64,000 nt of DNA from Bacteroides caccae (GCF_002222615.2 NZ_CP022412.2:1922001-1986000); one strand, 5' to 3'. Counted from the stretch's first letter, positions 33,789-44,904 are shown. The notes: a model not told the origin generated them from the sequence alone. Translations and numbers: made by a program.

Positions 33789-35888
33789 TTAATTTTTTAT
33801 CCCGTTTCTGATTAATAAAGCGTCAATGGTCGGTTCTTGTCCACGGAAGCGTTTGTAAAGTACCATTGGATGTTCTGTCCCTCCTTTCGACAAGATATTA
33901 TTGCGGAATGATTCGGCGACGTCCTGATTGAATATCCCTTTTTGTTTGAAAAGCGAGAAAGCGTCTGCATCCAGTACCTCTGCCCATTTATAACTATAAT
34001 ATCCGGCTGAATATCCGCCTGCAAAGATATGAGAAAACTGTGTACTCATACAGGTTTCTTTCACTACCGGCAATATTTGTGCCTTTTTCCATGCCTCTTG
34101 TTCGTAGACCTTCACGTCTCCTTCGAAAGGTACGTTACGTGTGTACCACGCCATATCAAGTAAGCCGAAACTGATTTGGCGGAGGCAGGCGTAGGCTACA
34201 TTGAAGTTTGAAGCATCCACAAGACGTTGAATTAATTCATCCGGCAGTACTTCTCCGGTCTGATAATGACGGGCAAAGGTGTTGAGAAAATCTTTCTCTA
34301 TGGCGAAGTTTTCCATAATCTGTGAAGGAAGTTCCACAAAGTCCCAATATACATTAGTCCCGCTTAAACTCTTATATGTAGAGTTGGCAAACATACCATG
34401 CAGGCTGTGACCGAATTCATGCAAGAATGTCTCTACTTCATTGAAAGTCAACAAAGCCGGCTTGTTCTCGGTCGGCTTGGTGAAATTCATGACGACGGAT
34501 ATATGTGGACGGCTGTTTTCACCAGTCTTTTTATCTATCCATTGTTCTTTGTAACTTGTCATCCAGGCACCGGCACGTTTCCCAAGACGGGGATGGAAGT
34601 CCGTATATAAGATAGCTAAAAACTGCCCATCCTTATCAAACACTTCGTAGGCCTCTACTTCTTTGTGATAAACCGGAATTTCTGTATTCTTCCGGAAAGT
34701 AATTCCGTATAGTTTCTCTGCTAATCCGAATACCCCTTTTTTTACTTGTTCGAGCTCAAAGTAGGGGCGAAGCATTTCTTCGTTAATATTGAATTTCTTA
34801 TCTTTCAGTTTGTTTGAGTAATAGCTCCAGTCCCATGGCATTATAATGAAGTCATTTCCTTGTTCCAGACGTGCTAGTTCCTGTACATCCTTATATTCCG
34901 CTTCGGCTGTGGGAGTGTAAGCTTCCAATAACTGATTGAGAAGTTTGTATACAGCTCTGCTGTTTTCAGCCATTCTCCTCTTTAATGTATATTCCGCATA
35001 GTCCTTGTATCCTAGCAGTTGAGCTATCTTCATGCGTGTATTGGCTATCTTCTTTACGATATCGATATTGTTGAATTCGTTATCGTGGGTACACTTGGTA
35101 TTGTAAGCCATATACAGTCTATGACGTAAATCGCGGTTGTCAGCATAAGTCATAAATGGAACATAACTTGGGGCGTGCAGGGTGAAGGCCCAGCCTTCTT
35201 TCCCTTCGCTTTTGGCTGTTTCGGCAGCAGCTTCTACGATAATCTCCGGTAGTCCGGCAAGGCTTTCTTTTTTTGTCAGCAGCATTTGATAGCTGTTAGT
35301 CTCTTTCAGGTTGTTTTCGCTGAAGTCAAGTGTCAACTTACTCAATTCGGTGGTCAGCTTGCGGTATTCTTCTCTCGCTTCCCCTTCCAGATTGGCACCG
35401 TGTCGTACAAAGCTGTTGTATGCGTTTTCAAGCAACTGACTTTGTTCCTGTGTCAGTTGTAAAGTCTCTTTTTGATCGTACACTTCTTTCACGCGGGCGA
35501 ATAGCTTTTCATTCAGCGTGATATTATTGCTGTGCTCACTGAGCAACGGCATAATCTTTTGAGCCAGTTCTTGCAGATCGTCGTTCGTTTCGGCACTAAG
35601 CATATTGCCGAAGACTGAAACCACTCTATCCAGTAGTTCACCCGATTCTTCGAACGCTTCGATTGTATTATTGAAGTTCGCTTTTTCCGGATTTAGTATG
35701 ATAGCATCTATTTCCGCATTCTGTTGCTTGATACCTTCGAGGATCGCAGGCTCGTAATGCTCTGTTTTAATCCGGTCAAAGGGCACGGTTGCGTGCGGTG
35801 TCTGGTATTGCCCGAAGAAAGGATTTTGGGCATTTGTTATATTGTTCATAGTGCAAACAAGTATCAATGTTATTAATAATCTCTCCAT
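33789..35888 (-). CDS. M3-family zinc peptidase (peptidyl-dipeptidase Dcp-like)
   Basis: Cuts short peptides, releasing C-terminal dipeptides. The zinc site is HEFGH at 490-494. The family core continues LHGMFANSTYKSLSGTNVYWDFVELPSQ. A short N-terminal signal (LLITLILVCTMNNITNA) suggests a periplasmic location. It has 699 residues, as for Dcp. A -7-like TAGTTTTG is at 35896-35903 on the minus strand, only eight bases ahead of the start, so the transcript may be nearly leaderless. Confidence 0.93.
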   Translation of the reverse strand: MERLLITLILVCTMNNITNAQNPFFGQYQTPHATVPFDRIKTEHYEPAILEGIKQQNAEIDAIILNPEKANFNNTIEAFEESGELLDRVVSVFGNMLSAETNDDLQELAQKIMPLLSEHSNNITLNEKLFARVKEVYDQKETLQLTQEQSQLLENAYNSFVRHGANLEGEAREEYRKLTTELSKLTLDFSENNLKETNSYQMLLTKKESLAGLPEIIVEAAAETAKSEGKEGWAFTLHAPSYVPFMTYADNRDLRHRLYMAYNTKCTHDNEFNNIDIVKKIANTRMKIAQLLGYKDYAEYTLKRRMAENSRAVYKLLNQLLEAYTPTAEAEYKDVQELARLEQGNDFIIMPWDWSYYSNKLKDKKFNINEEMLRPYFELEQVKKGVFGLAEKLYGITFRKNTEIPVYHKEVEAYEVFDKDGQFLAILYTDFHPRLGKRAGAWMTSYKEQWIDKKTGENSRPHISVVMNFTKPTENKPALLTFNEVETFLHEFGHSLHGMFANSTYKSLSGTNVYWDFVELPSQIMENFAIEKDFLNTFARHYQTGEVLPDELIQRLVDASNFNVAYACLRQISFGLLDMAWYTRNVPFEGDVKVYEQEAWKKAQILPVVKETCMSTQFSHIFAGGYSAGYYSYKWAEVLDADAFSLFKQKGIFNQDVAESFRNNILSKGGTEHPMVLYKRFRGQEPTIDALLIRNGIKN

Positions 35889-35967
35889 AGAACTACAAAA
35901 CTACTAAAATTGTAGCTTATTCAACGGATAACAGCTTGCTTTTTAACAATATATAAAATGAAATGTA

Positions 35968-36000
35968 TAAAAAAACCGCTACGGTTTCTCGCAGCGGTTT
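35968..36000 (-). terminator. Terminator of gapA
   Basis: On the minus strand AACCGCTGC-GAGAAACC-GTAGCGGTT followed by TTTTTAT, just past the gapA stop. Confidence 0.85.
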
Positions 36001-36022
36001 TCTATATTATTCAGGCTTCTAA

Positions 36023-37123
<1,101 letters not shown>

Positions 37124-37175
37124 CGAAAATGTTTTTATATTCGCATATTAAATTCACATTAAATATTGAAAAAAG

Positions 37176-37619
37176 ATGGGAAAGAACACATTTTTACAGG
37201 ACTTTAAGGCGTTTGCCATGAAAGGAAACGTCATAGACATGGCTGTCGGTGTAGTTATTGGTGGTGCGTTTGGAAAAATCGTATCATCATTGGTTGCTAA
37301 TGTAATTATGCCTCCGATTGGTTTACTGGTTGGTGGTGTGAACTTTACGGATTTGAAATGGGTAATGAAAGCGGCTGAAATCGGAGCTGATGGTAAAGAG
37401 ATTGCTCCTGCCGTTTCTTTGGATTACGGGCAGTTTCTGCAAGCGACTTTTGACTTTCTGATTATAGCCTTCTCCATATTCTTATTTATACGTCTGATTA
37501 CGAAATTGACTACAAAGAAAAATGAGGAAACTCCGGCAGCGCCTCCCGCTCCTCCTGCACCTACCAAAGAAGAAGTGTTGTTGACGGAGATTCGTGATTT
37601 ACTGAAAGAGAAGAATTAA
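37176..37619 (+). CDS. mscL: Large-conductance mechanosensitive channel
   Basis: Opens under membrane tension to release solutes during osmotic downshock. The N-terminal helix and first transmembrane segment ([31 protein letters not shown]) and the second ([22 protein letters not shown]) are typical. A proline/alanine-rich linker ([17 protein letters not shown]) leads to the C-terminal helix. It has 147 residues. It is divergent from gapA and convergent with the TraB-like gene, with a shared hairpin between. Confidence 0.97.
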   Translation: MGKNTFLQDFKAFAMKGNVIDMAVGVVIGGAFGKIVSSLVANVIMPPIGLLVGGVNFTDLKWVMKAAEIGADGKEIAPAVSLDYGQFLQATFDFLIIAFSIFLFIRLITKLTTKKNEETPAAPPAPPAPTKEEVLLTEIRDLLKEKN

Positions 37620-37682
37620 TAACGGCTGGGTCCTATAAACATTATTTCTTTATTGGGCCGGTTATACTTCTAACTAGTTGTC

Positions 37683-37744
37683 TTGCCACATTCGGGTAGT
37701 TTCAGCTATCAGTATTTGTCTGATGAGGAAACCCGGATGTGGCA
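37683..37744. terminator. Bidirectional hairpin between mscL and the TraB-like gene
   Basis: TTGCCACATTCGGGT pairs with ACCCGGATGTGGCAA with one mismatch around a 32-base loop. It serves both convergent genes; T-rich sequence follows on the plus side (ATTTGATTT). Confidence 0.65.
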
Positions 37745-37752
37745 AATTTGAT

Positions 37753-38715
37753 TTATAGTCCGATCGGTTCTACCTGATATCCTTTTTCAAGTAAAAGCGC
37801 GATTAATCCGTCTTTGCCCGGAAGGTGGCGGACGCCTACGGCGATGAAGGTGGGCTGGGCTTTCATCAGTTCGGGTATCTTGTTCATCCAATTCAGATTT
37901 CTGCGCTTTAACAAATCCTCCCGTATTCGTTTCCCTATCTCTGTTAATTTCGGTGAGGTTCGGAAGATCGAATCTACTTTCACTTCAAAATCTATCAGGC
38001 TTTTCATGTTTTGAGTACGATACACATCTGAAAGGGTATTGACGAAAGATAAAGGTGAAATTTCGTCATCTTCCCGTAGATCTGATATTAATTCGTCAGC
38101 TTCTTTCTTTAGATTACTTTTTTCTGATACAAAGGCGTCGAATATACCCTCCAAGCCGACAATTGTGAGGCCTTTCTCTTTTGCTTTTTTTTCTAAAGCT
38201 ATGTCCATAACTTGAGATTTCATACTATCAATCTGACTTTGGGAGTATCCTGTGTCTACTAATTTCTTACCTTTTTCTATCTCTCCTAAAATAAGGGCTA
38301 AGAAATTAGGCTTTATATACACCTTATTTAAAGGAGATTTTAAACTTTGACGTACTATGGAATCGAGAAAATGAAAATCTTCTTTATTTAATAAGTCGGC
38401 ATAGGTTGTGTCTTTAGGTAGTTTTATAGCGACTCCGACCTGAGCAGGGGTTGGTTTGGACGTTGTTTCGCTTTCTCCGGCGAATTGGCTACAAGCGTTA
38501 AAGGCTTGGTGGAGTTCGGGAATACTGTCGGTATATTGATATAGTATGTCGTATGTACCATGATATGTTCCGAACAGATAAGAGGGATGCGAAAGACCGT
38601 TGCCTGAAATTTTCCATAACCAACCGCCTTCCGGTCGCTGTTTCGCAGTGGAAGTACAGGTGATAAAGATTGCAATGGTAAGAAATGCCAGGAATAGTTG
38701 ATTGAATTTTTGCAT
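37753..38715 (-). CDS. TraB/GumN-family lipoprotein
   Basis: Member of the TraB/GumN (TIKI-like) family, putative metal-dependent proteases. Motifs are SYLFGTYHGT near the N-terminus and FIAVGVRHLPGKDGLIALL near the C-terminus. The signal has a lipobox-like cysteine (IFITC-TSTAK). Length is 320 residues from ATG 38715. The longer frame to 38817 adds a hydrophobic stretch that overlaps the neighbour's 3' end. The substrate is unknown. Confidence 0.8.
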   Translation of the reverse strand: MQKFNQLFLAFLTIAIFITCTSTAKQRPEGGWLWKISGNGLSHPSYLFGTYHGTYDILYQYTDSIPELHQAFNACSQFAGESETTSKPTPAQVGVAIKLPKDTTYADLLNKEDFHFLDSIVRQSLKSPLNKVYIKPNFLALILGEIEKGKKLVDTGYSQSQIDSMKSQVMDIALEKKAKEKGLTIVGLEGIFDAFVSEKSNLKKEADELISDLREDDEISPLSFVNTLSDVYRTQNMKSLIDFEVKVDSIFRTSPKLTEIGKRIREDLLKRRNLNWMNKIPELMKAQPTFIAVGVRHLPGKDGLIALLLEKGYQVEPIGL

Positions 38716-38747
38716 AGCTATTATGATTATAATATTTATAAATCTTA

Positions 38748-39365
38748 TTATAGTATGTCTCCGCTTTTGGGTGTGGGACAAATTTGTGGAATGTTTAGTA
38801 ACGGACAATGAATACATTGTTCTGCATTTTTACATGTTCCGCTTAGTTTTATTTTATTCTGAATACGCTGTCTGCGTTTTTTTACGGCATCGTAATTTTT
38901 ACCTAGTAGGTTGGCAATCTCTTTTAGAGATACTTTCTCGAATATCAGGATACAGATAAAAATCTCGTAAGACGACAACTGGATTGATTCCAGAAAACTT
39001 ATCAATGGCTGGTTTATTTTTCGATAGAATCCTAGGATTTCGGTGTATTCATCGTATGAAGGTTCAGCAGGTTTTTGATTTTCCAATGTTTGCATCCGCT
39101 CGCGTAGAGAAGCGATAATGGCTTCTTGTGTCTGATTGCGGAAAGTAACATCCTGATTGACTTGTTCTATTTCCTGGAAAAGTGATCTCCAGTATGTACT
39201 TGCTTGTTTTTGCCTCTTGAACATAATAATAGCTACCGGAATTAAGAGGATAACTAATAGTACCAATCCCAGAATAATGAGTTGTTGCAGTTGTAGTTGC
39301 TGCAGCAAGATGTCGTGTTCAATCAATGATTGCGAAGGATTAGATTGTGTAATCTCGGTTATCAT
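38748..39365 (-). CDS. Membrane-anchored protein with C-terminal sigma-region-4-like HTH
   Basis: About 205 residues from ATG 39365. It has one transmembrane helix near the N-terminus (LIILGLVLLVILLIPVAIIMF), a coiled-coil stretch (FQEIEQVNQDVTFRNQTQEAIIASLRERMQTLENQ), and a C-terminal helix-turn-helix (VSLKEIANLLGKNYDAVKKRRQRIQNK) of the LuxR/sigma-4 type. Four cysteines follow (GTCKNAEQCIHCPLLNIPQIC), possibly metal-binding. A DNA-binding domain tethered to the inner membrane suggests a signalling regulator; its target is unknown. It overlaps the upstream CPBP gene by 26 bases. Confidence 0.7.
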   Translation of the reverse strand: MITEITQSNPSQSLIEHDILLQQLQLQQLIILGLVLLVILLIPVAIIMFKRQKQASTYWRSLFQEIEQVNQDVTFRNQTQEAIIASLRERMQTLENQKPAEPSYDEYTEILGFYRKINQPLISFLESIQLSSYEIFICILIFEKVSLKEIANLLGKNYDAVKKRRQRIQNKIKLSGTCKNAEQCIHCPLLNIPQICPTPKSGDIL

Positions 39366-40131
39366 GATGTCTAAAAGTTTGGTATAAGAAATATGTAAAA
39401 AGAATAAATACAATAGTGGCTGCCAGATTGACTATCCATAGATCTCCTGTCATTGCTGAGTTTACCTGTTGGGGAAGGGGATGATAATAATTAGTCATGA
39501 CATATGCCACGCTTGAGACTTGTAAAAGAATATGTGTTATCAGGCAAGTCCATAGGCTCCGGCTATATACATACAACCAGCCGAACCATAGTCCGTATAT
39601 TAATCCTAGTACAGGTAATAAGGTCATGCACCCCCACACTACAGAATAAATTATTGCGGCTATTATAATTGATTTTCGGATGCCATATTCTGTCAGTAGT
39701 CCTCTTAGAATGATTCCTCTAAAAATGACTTCTATTATAAAAGGCATGAGTATTGCGCTGATAAAAGGATAAATGTAAGCCTCGTTTGAGTCTTTTGTTC
39801 CAATTTCTGTGAATATCTTTTTGAGAAACTCCGGGAATGGTACGATTGAATAAATCAGTGCATGTACCCACGGAAGGCAGAGAGTTCCTCCTGCTGCAAG
39901 TAATAGTACCTTTATATTTGGTTTGTCAAAACGGAGTATGGAGCGGTCCATTGCTTTGGTTCGGAAAGCTATTGCCAGTATTGTTACTGTGCTTACATAT
40001 AGTATAGTCGCACATAGATAGCTAGGTACGCCTGATATGATGCAGATAACTTGAACGATTACAGTCCACAGAATAAAGAAGACAGCTAGCCAAATAGATT
40101 GACGGCAATTGGGAAAAGTGAGTATTTCCAT
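39340..40131 (-). CDS. CPBP/Abi-like membrane protein with degenerate active site
   Basis: Polytopic inner-membrane protein of 263 residues with about seven hydrophobic segments. The segment PFIIEVIFRGIILRGLL matches the CPBP motif 1 (EExxFR), but the first Glu is Ile. The expected motif 2 histidine is not seen (IYSVVWGCMTL), while a THILLQV motif 3 is kept. It may be an inactive relative of CAAX-type glutamic proteases, or a member with altered chemistry. It is translationally linked to the membrane HTH gene downstream, so the two may form a signalling pair. Confidence 0.65.
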   Translation of the reverse strand: MEILTFPNCRQSIWLAVFFILWTVIVQVICIISGVPSYLCATILYVSTVTILAIAFRTKAMDRSILRFDKPNIKVLLLAAGGTLCLPWVHALIYSIVPFPEFLKKIFTEIGTKDSNEAYIYPFISAILMPFIIEVIFRGIILRGLLTEYGIRKSIIIAAIIYSVVWGCMTLLPVLGLIYGLWFGWLYVYSRSLWTCLITHILLQVSSVAYVMTNYYHPLPQQVNSAMTGDLWIVNLAATIVFILFTYFLYQTFRHHDNRDYTI

Positions 40132-40477
40132 AGTTTTTAATTTAATGTAATTATATAGAAGACTAAAAACAGTGTTGCAAAGTAGTTTCTTTTTTGTGAT
40201 AATACCAAATTGGTGGAAAAGTCTAAAGGGACAGGCATATATACATTAAAAAGCGTTGTATGAGCTGTACATAATGGCTTAAATGGTATTTGCGGGACAA
40301 AGATTAACTCATTTTAACTCAGTGTTCCCTTGTCTTGAGAGCGATAGCAGAAAATAAAAAATGGTTTCATGATGTTTTGAATATACTAAAATGATAGATT
40401 TTTGACTTATATCTTATATAGATTGCGTACTTTTTCCTACTTTTGCAGACCATTTATTTAAAAACCCATACATTGAT
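40132..40477. other. Intergenic region between the CPBP gene and guaA
   Basis: 346 bases, AT-rich, with no open frame I can support. It holds a -7 element for guaA (40438-40445) and a looser one for the CPBP gene (TACTTTGC on minus near 40174-40181). A direct repeat TTAACTCA (40306-40323) has no clear role. Confidence 0.6.
40438..40445 (+). promoter_or_regulatory. -7 element of guaA
   Basis: TACTTTTG, 32 bases before the start of guaA. Confidence 0.55.
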
Positions 40478-42001
40478 ATGCAGGAAAAAATAATAATTCT
40501 TGATTTCGGTTCGCAAACTACGCAACTTATTGGACGTCGTGTACGCGAGTTGGACACGTATTGCGAAATTGTTCCTTATAACAAATTTCCTAAAGAAGAT
40601 ACAACAATCAAAGGAGTTATCCTTTCCGGAAGCCCTTTTTCGGTTTATGATAAAGATGCTTTCAAAGTAGATTTGAGTGAGATTCGTGGTAAATATCCTA
40701 TATTGGGAATTTGCTATGGCGCACAGTTTATGTCGTATACTAACGGTGGGAAAGTAGAGCCGGCCGGTACGCGTGAATATGGGCGTGCGCATCTGACTTC
40801 TTTCTGTAAGGATAATGTGTTGTTCAAAGGAGTACGCGAAAATACACAGGTGTGGATGAGCCATGGCGATACGATTACTGCTATCCCTGCTAACTTTAAA
40901 AAGATTGCTTCAACAGACAAAGTTGATATTGCTGCCTATCAGATTGAAGGTGAAAATGTATGGGGCGTTCAGTTTCATCCGGAAGTATTTCATAGCGAAG
41001 ATGGAACACAGATCTTGAAGAATTTCGTAGTCGGGGTTTGTGGGTGCAAGCAGGATTGGTCACCGGCTTCTTTTATCGAAAGCACAGTTGCTGAATTGAA
41101 AGCACAGTTGGGTGATGATAAAGTAGTGCTCGGTTTGAGTGGTGGTGTGGATTCTTCTGTAGCTGCCGTGTTGCTGAACAGGGCTATTGGCAAGAATTTG
41201 ACTTGTATCTTCGTAGATCATGGTATGTTGCGTAAGAATGAGTTCAAGAATGTGATGAACGATTACGAATGCCTTGGCCTGAACGTGATTGGTGTGGATG
41301 CCAGTGAGCAGTTCTTTGCGGAATTGGCCGGTGTAACGGAACCGGAAGGTAAACGTAAGATTATCGGTAAGGGCTTTATTGATGTGTTCGATGTAGAAGC
41401 TCACAAAATAAAAGATGTAAAATGGTTGGCGCAGGGTACTATTTATCCGGATTGCATAGAATCATTGTCTATCACAGGTACAGTGATTAAGAGTCACCAT
41501 AATGTAGGGGGCCTTCCGGAGAAAATGAATCTAAAGTTGTGCGAGCCGCTTCGTTTGTTGTTTAAGGATGAAGTTCGTCGTGTAGGTCGTGAGTTGGGTA
41601 TGCCGGAACATCTGATTACCCGTCATCCGTTCCCGGGACCGGGGTTGGCAGTACGTATTCTGGGAGATATTACGCCGGAGAAGGTACGTATCTTGCAGGA
41701 TGCGGATGATATCTTTATTCAGGGATTGCGTGATTGGGGATTATATGATCAAGTATGGCAGGCAGGTGTTATCCTGTTGCCGGTACAGTCTGTCGGTGTA
41801 ATGGGAGATGAGCGTACTTACGAAAGAGCAGTTGCCTTGCGTGCCGTGACATCTACGGATGCTATGACTGCCGATTGGGCGCATTTGCCTTACGAGTTCT
41901 TAGGTAAAATTTCGAATGACATTATTAATAAGGTAAAAGGTGTGAACCGTGTAACCTATGATATTAGTTCCAAACCGCCTGCAACAATCGAATGGGAATA
42001 A
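40478..42001 (+). CDS. guaA: GMP synthase (glutamine-hydrolysing)
   Basis: Converts XMP to GMP with ATP and glutamine. The N-terminal class I glutaminase has nucleophile Cys79 (GICYGAQ) and the HPE triad end ([11 protein letters not shown]). The PP-loop ATPase motif SGGVDSS is at 221-227. The C-terminal dimerisation domain ends PPATIEWE. It has 507 residues, normal. No purine riboswitch could be recognised upstream by eye. Confidence 0.98.
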   Translation: MQEKIIILDFGSQTTQLIGRRVRELDTYCEIVPYNKFPKEDTTIKGVILSGSPFSVYDKDAFKVDLSEIRGKYPILGICYGAQFMSYTNGGKVEPAGTREYGRAHLTSFCKDNVLFKGVRENTQVWMSHGDTITAIPANFKKIASTDKVDIAAYQIEGENVWGVQFHPEVFHSEDGTQILKNFVVGVCGCKQDWSPASFIESTVAELKAQLGDDKVVLGLSGGVDSSVAAVLLNRAIGKNLTCIFVDHGMLRKNEFKNVMNDYECLGLNVIGVDASEQFFAELAGVTEPEGKRKIIGKGFIDVFDVEAHKIKDVKWLAQGTIYPDCIESLSITGTVIKSHHNVGGLPEKMNLKLCEPLRLLFKDEVRRVGRELGMPEHLITRHPFPGPGLAVRILGDITPEKVRILQDADDIFIQGLRDWGLYDQVWQAGVILLPVQSVGVMGDERTYERAVALRAVTSTDAMTADWAHLPYEFLGKISNDIINKVKGVNRVTYDISSKPPATIEWE

Positions 42002-42070
42002 AATAAGTCCTTTTTAGATGATACTTGAGTAGCCTCAACTTGAATAAAGTTGGGGCTATTTTATTTTCAT

Positions 42071-42255
42071 CTCGGCAAACAAACTGTTTCATACGGCAAA
42101 ACCAATAGTTTCATGCATTGGAACCTTTGGTTTCGCCGTACAGAAACCATAGTTTCACCGGTGGGAAACTTTAGTTTCAGACGCTTGAAACTTTTGTTCC
42201 CAAGGCTTGAAACTTCCAGTTTCATTACGGGAAACAAATAGTTTTAAACCTTTGA
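42071..42255. repeat. Degenerate tandem array of short palindromes, about 22-base period
   Basis: About eight units, each a short palindrome of the form GAAAC-N4/5-GTTTC (for example GAAACCATAGTTTC, GAAACTTTAGTTTC, GAAACTTCCAGTTTC), spaced by variable 6-8 base linkers such as CACCGGTG or AGACGCTT. It lies between guaA and its downstream hairpin. No protein is convincing here. See findings. Confidence 0.75.
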
Positions 42256-42264
42256 AACAAAATT

Positions 42265-42312
42265 GAATAGGGTGCGTCTCTGTCTTGTCAATGAGAGACA
42301 CACCCTATTCCG
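42265..42312. terminator. Bidirectional hairpin between guaA and the lipoprotein gene
   Basis: GAATAGGGTGYGTCTCT pairs with AGAGACRCACCCTATTC. On the minus strand it is followed by AATTTTGTTTC, suited to ending the leftward susCD operon. A T run is weak on the plus side. Confidence 0.7.
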
Positions 42313-42334
42313 TATAACTTATGTTGATAACTGT

Positions 42335-43201
42335 TTATTTCGCTTGTAACTTGGTGACAATCGTTGCCGTAACCGTCGGATCGTCAGAACTACCGGCATT
42401 ACCAGTCAGGTTTTGAATATATACCACTCCTTTTTGTCCATCTTGCGTCTGGTATGCATATACTTTTCCATTCTCTATTTCAATACTTTCTGTTGTTGGT
42501 GACAAATTCTTTAGAGGAGTGTCATCAATTCTGCTGATTGCGTTGAACTGTTCTAAGGTCATATTCGTAACTCCGAATTTAGTATTGCGAGCACCGTTAA
42601 AGGTTAAGCTATGCTTGGCAGGAGAGATTAATACTGCTTTTCCATTCTTATTTTCCATACCTATATTAACTTCAGCAGCATATTGACCCGCTTCACGGCT
42701 CTTATAGATGCGGCCATATAACCATTCAGCATAGAATACTCCCCAATATTTGTCAACTGATTCCAATTTCTTATCACTATGTTCAGAAAAGATAACAGCA
42801 GGAGTGATTTCTACTACAAAGTTTTTCTGAAAGTCTTCTCCTTCAGCATCAGTTACACTAATTTTGATCGCTTTGTTTTCTGACAGGTTTGTTATAGTAT
42901 ATGAAAAATCATAATTACTTTTAGGTTCGTCAAATGTTTGTCTGGTACTCTCGATGACAGATATCGCCGCACCGGTTTCAGCATTGGCTGTGCTGATAAC
43001 GAAGGAGGTAAGTCCTGCTGTAGAAGTGATGCTTCCTTTTACCGTATATTCTTTGATACCTTTCGGAGTAGTTACCAAGTTCGTTCCTCCTTCAAAATTG
43101 AATAGTACAGTAGGAACATAATCAATATTAGCTTCATTTTCACAAGAGGTAAGTGAAAACAGGAAGATAAATAACGTATAAAATAAATGTTTTGCTTTCA
43201 T
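42335..43201 (-). CDS. Surface lipoprotein, last gene of the tandem susCD operon
   Basis: Signal peptide with a lipobox (LTSC-ENEAN), then beta-rich domains of no family I recognise (FNFEGGTNLVTTPKGIKEYTV, FVISTANAETGAA). It has 288 residues. The position after susD is that of a surface glycan-binding protein, the likely role here. It is 32 bases downstream of susD. No catalytic motif is visible. Confidence 0.65.
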   Translation of the reverse strand: MKAKHLFYTLFIFLFSLTSCENEANIDYVPTVLFNFEGGTNLVTTPKGIKEYTVKGSITSTAGLTSFVISTANAETGAAISVIESTRQTFDEPKSNYDFSYTITNLSENKAIKISVTDAEGEDFQKNFVVEITPAVIFSEHSDKKLESVDKYWGVFYAEWLYGRIYKSREAGQYAAEVNIGMENKNGKAVLISPAKHSLTFNGARNTKFGVTNMTLEQFNAISRIDDTPLKNLSPTTESIEIENGKVYAYQTQDGQKGVVYIQNLTGNAGSSDDPTVTATIVTKLQAK

Positions 43202-43233
43202 ATTATTGTAAAATTATTGGTTTATAAATCTGA

Positions 43234-44904
43234 TTACCACCCGGCGTTTTGTTCAATATTCTGACTATTGTCAACTTCTTGCTGCGGGATTGGGAAATGG
43301 TAACATTTGGAAAGAAAAATACGTTCTTCCAGCAGGCTTCTGGTATATGTAGGATTTTCTAGGCTGCCTGTTACAGTAACCTTGTATACTGGTTTAGAGA
43401 ACCATTCTTCCGCTTTGGCCCATCGGCGGGCATCGAAGAAACGATTGTCTTCGAATGCAAATTCTACACGATATTCTTTGTAGATGCGCTGTCTGAGTTC
43501 GTCCTTATTCCAATTTTTGTTTTCATCTAATTCTCCTACACCGGCACGTTTGCGTATCAGGTTGACTGTTTTTACTGCATTTTTGCTGTCACCCAATTCA
43601 TTAAGTGTCTCTGCATACCCCAGTAATATTTCCGCATAACGTATCATTTGGGGGTTACAGTCATAATTGGAGTTTCCCGAACTTTTGTGTCCGATTCTAT
43701 CGTCGAGATATTTCAGGACGAGATAACCGGATGATTTGCTTTTATCATCTACGTCAGTCATATCCAACGCTTGTTGGGAACCATTAAGATCGAATGTGTT
43801 GCCATGATAAAAGATTGTCATTTTAAGGCGTGGATCCCGGTTTTCATAAGGATTCTTATCGTCATATCCTGAATTTTTATTAATGATAGGCTGGCCATTG
43901 GCATCGTATCCGGTGATTGGTTCAGTACCGTCTTTCATGTCGTAAGCATCTACCAGATTCTGAGTGGGAGTACATCCCACATAAGATTTTTCATTCCAGG
44001 GAGCTCCTTGGGGAAGATTACTATGCATGGTGGCATTGGCAGCGAGTAGATATGTATATATATTTTCTTTGGTTTTACGCTCGCAGAAATAATGTGCATA
44101 ACTTAATTCCGGATTTTGCGTGTCATAATATAAATCATAGATATTCAATCCCATGACTGCTGATAATGCGTCTCTGGCATCTTCCCATTTCTTACGATCC
44201 ATAGACGGGTTGTTTAGTTTGCTGGCAGCATAAAGTTTGGTACGGGCTATGTAGGCCAGTGCCGCTCCTTTGGTAGCACGCCCGTAATTGGGGGCGTCCC
44301 ATTCTAATGGAAGTTGTGATGCAACATCTGCCAGTTCGGAAACGATATAGTCGACGGTTGCTTCTGCAGTTGAACGCGAACGGTCCAAGTCGGTAGGAGA
44401 GATGATTTCATCTCCCAGCAACACGACTCCTCCGTACCAACGGTATAATTCTGCATAATACAGTGCCCGTAAGAAACGCGCTTGTAATTTTGAGGAGGCT
44501 TTTTCTTCATCAGACAGTACCGATTTGTCTACTTTTTGTATAAATAGAGTTGCGTTACGGATACTATTGTAATAGAAGGTCCAGGGATGTCCTCCGTTCA
44601 TTGCAATATCAGAGGCAGACATGGTTGACTTACCATGCGTATGTGCTGATGAATATTCAATAGGTGCATATGCGTTGTCTGTTGCACAGTCAAGGAAAGT
44701 TACTCCATCTCCGGAGAAACTGGAGAAGCTACCTTGTGTTAGACGCGTGCGGGCATATAGGTTATTTAAAATCTGCCTTGTCTTTGCTGCGTCTGCATAG
44801 ATTAATTCTTCCGTGTTCGTTCCTGTCTGGATTCGTTCCATATCACCGGTACATCCGTATAGGAGCAGTAGGGAAAAGGCTGTTAGAATAATATTTTTCT
44901 TCAT
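43234..44904 (-). CDS. SusD-like lipoprotein, operon 3, distal copy
   Basis: RagB/SusD family, 556 residues. It has the lipobox LLYGC-TGD, and the C-terminal block YKEYRVEFAFEDNRFFDARRW with the final FPIPQQEVDNSQNIEQNAGW-type ending. It pairs with the SusC at 44926-48012, 21 bases upstream. It differs strongly from the SusD of the proximal pair, so the operon has two unlike binding specificities. The substrate is unknown, with no glycosidase in the operon. Confidence 0.93.
   Translation of the reverse strand: MKKNIILTAFSLLLLYGCTGDMERIQTGTNTEELIYADAAKTRQILNNLYARTRLTQGSFSSFSGDGVTFLDCATDNAYAPIEYSSAHTHGKSTMSASDIAMNGGHPWTFYYNSIRNATLFIQKVDKSVLSDEEKASSKLQARFLRALYYAELYRWYGGVVLLGDEIISPTDLDRSRSTAEATVDYIVSELADVASQLPLEWDAPNYGRATKGAALAYIARTKLYAASKLNNPSMDRKKWEDARDALSAVMGLNIYDLYYDTQNPELSYAHYFCERKTKENIYTYLLAANATMHSNLPQGAPWNEKSYVGCTPTQNLVDAYDMKDGTEPITGYDANGQPIINKNSGYDDKNPYENRDPRLKMTIFYHGNTFDLNGSQQALDMTDVDDKSKSSGYLVLKYLDDRIGHKSSGNSNYDCNPQMIRYAEILLGYAETLNELGDSKNAVKTVNLIRKRAGVGELDENKNWNKDELRQRIYKEYRVEFAFEDNRFFDARRWAKAEEWFSKPVYKVTVTGSLENPTYTRSLLEERIFLSKCYHFPIPQQEVDNSQNIEQNAGW

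Noticed and set aside
40132..40477. Purine riboswitch before guaA
   Set aside because: I could not find the conserved three-way junction pairing; only a -7 element is supported.
42050..42260. CRISPR array or small protein downstream of guaA
   Set aside because: Units are about 22 bases with drifting arms and no cas genes; the 63-codon frame only reads the repeats.
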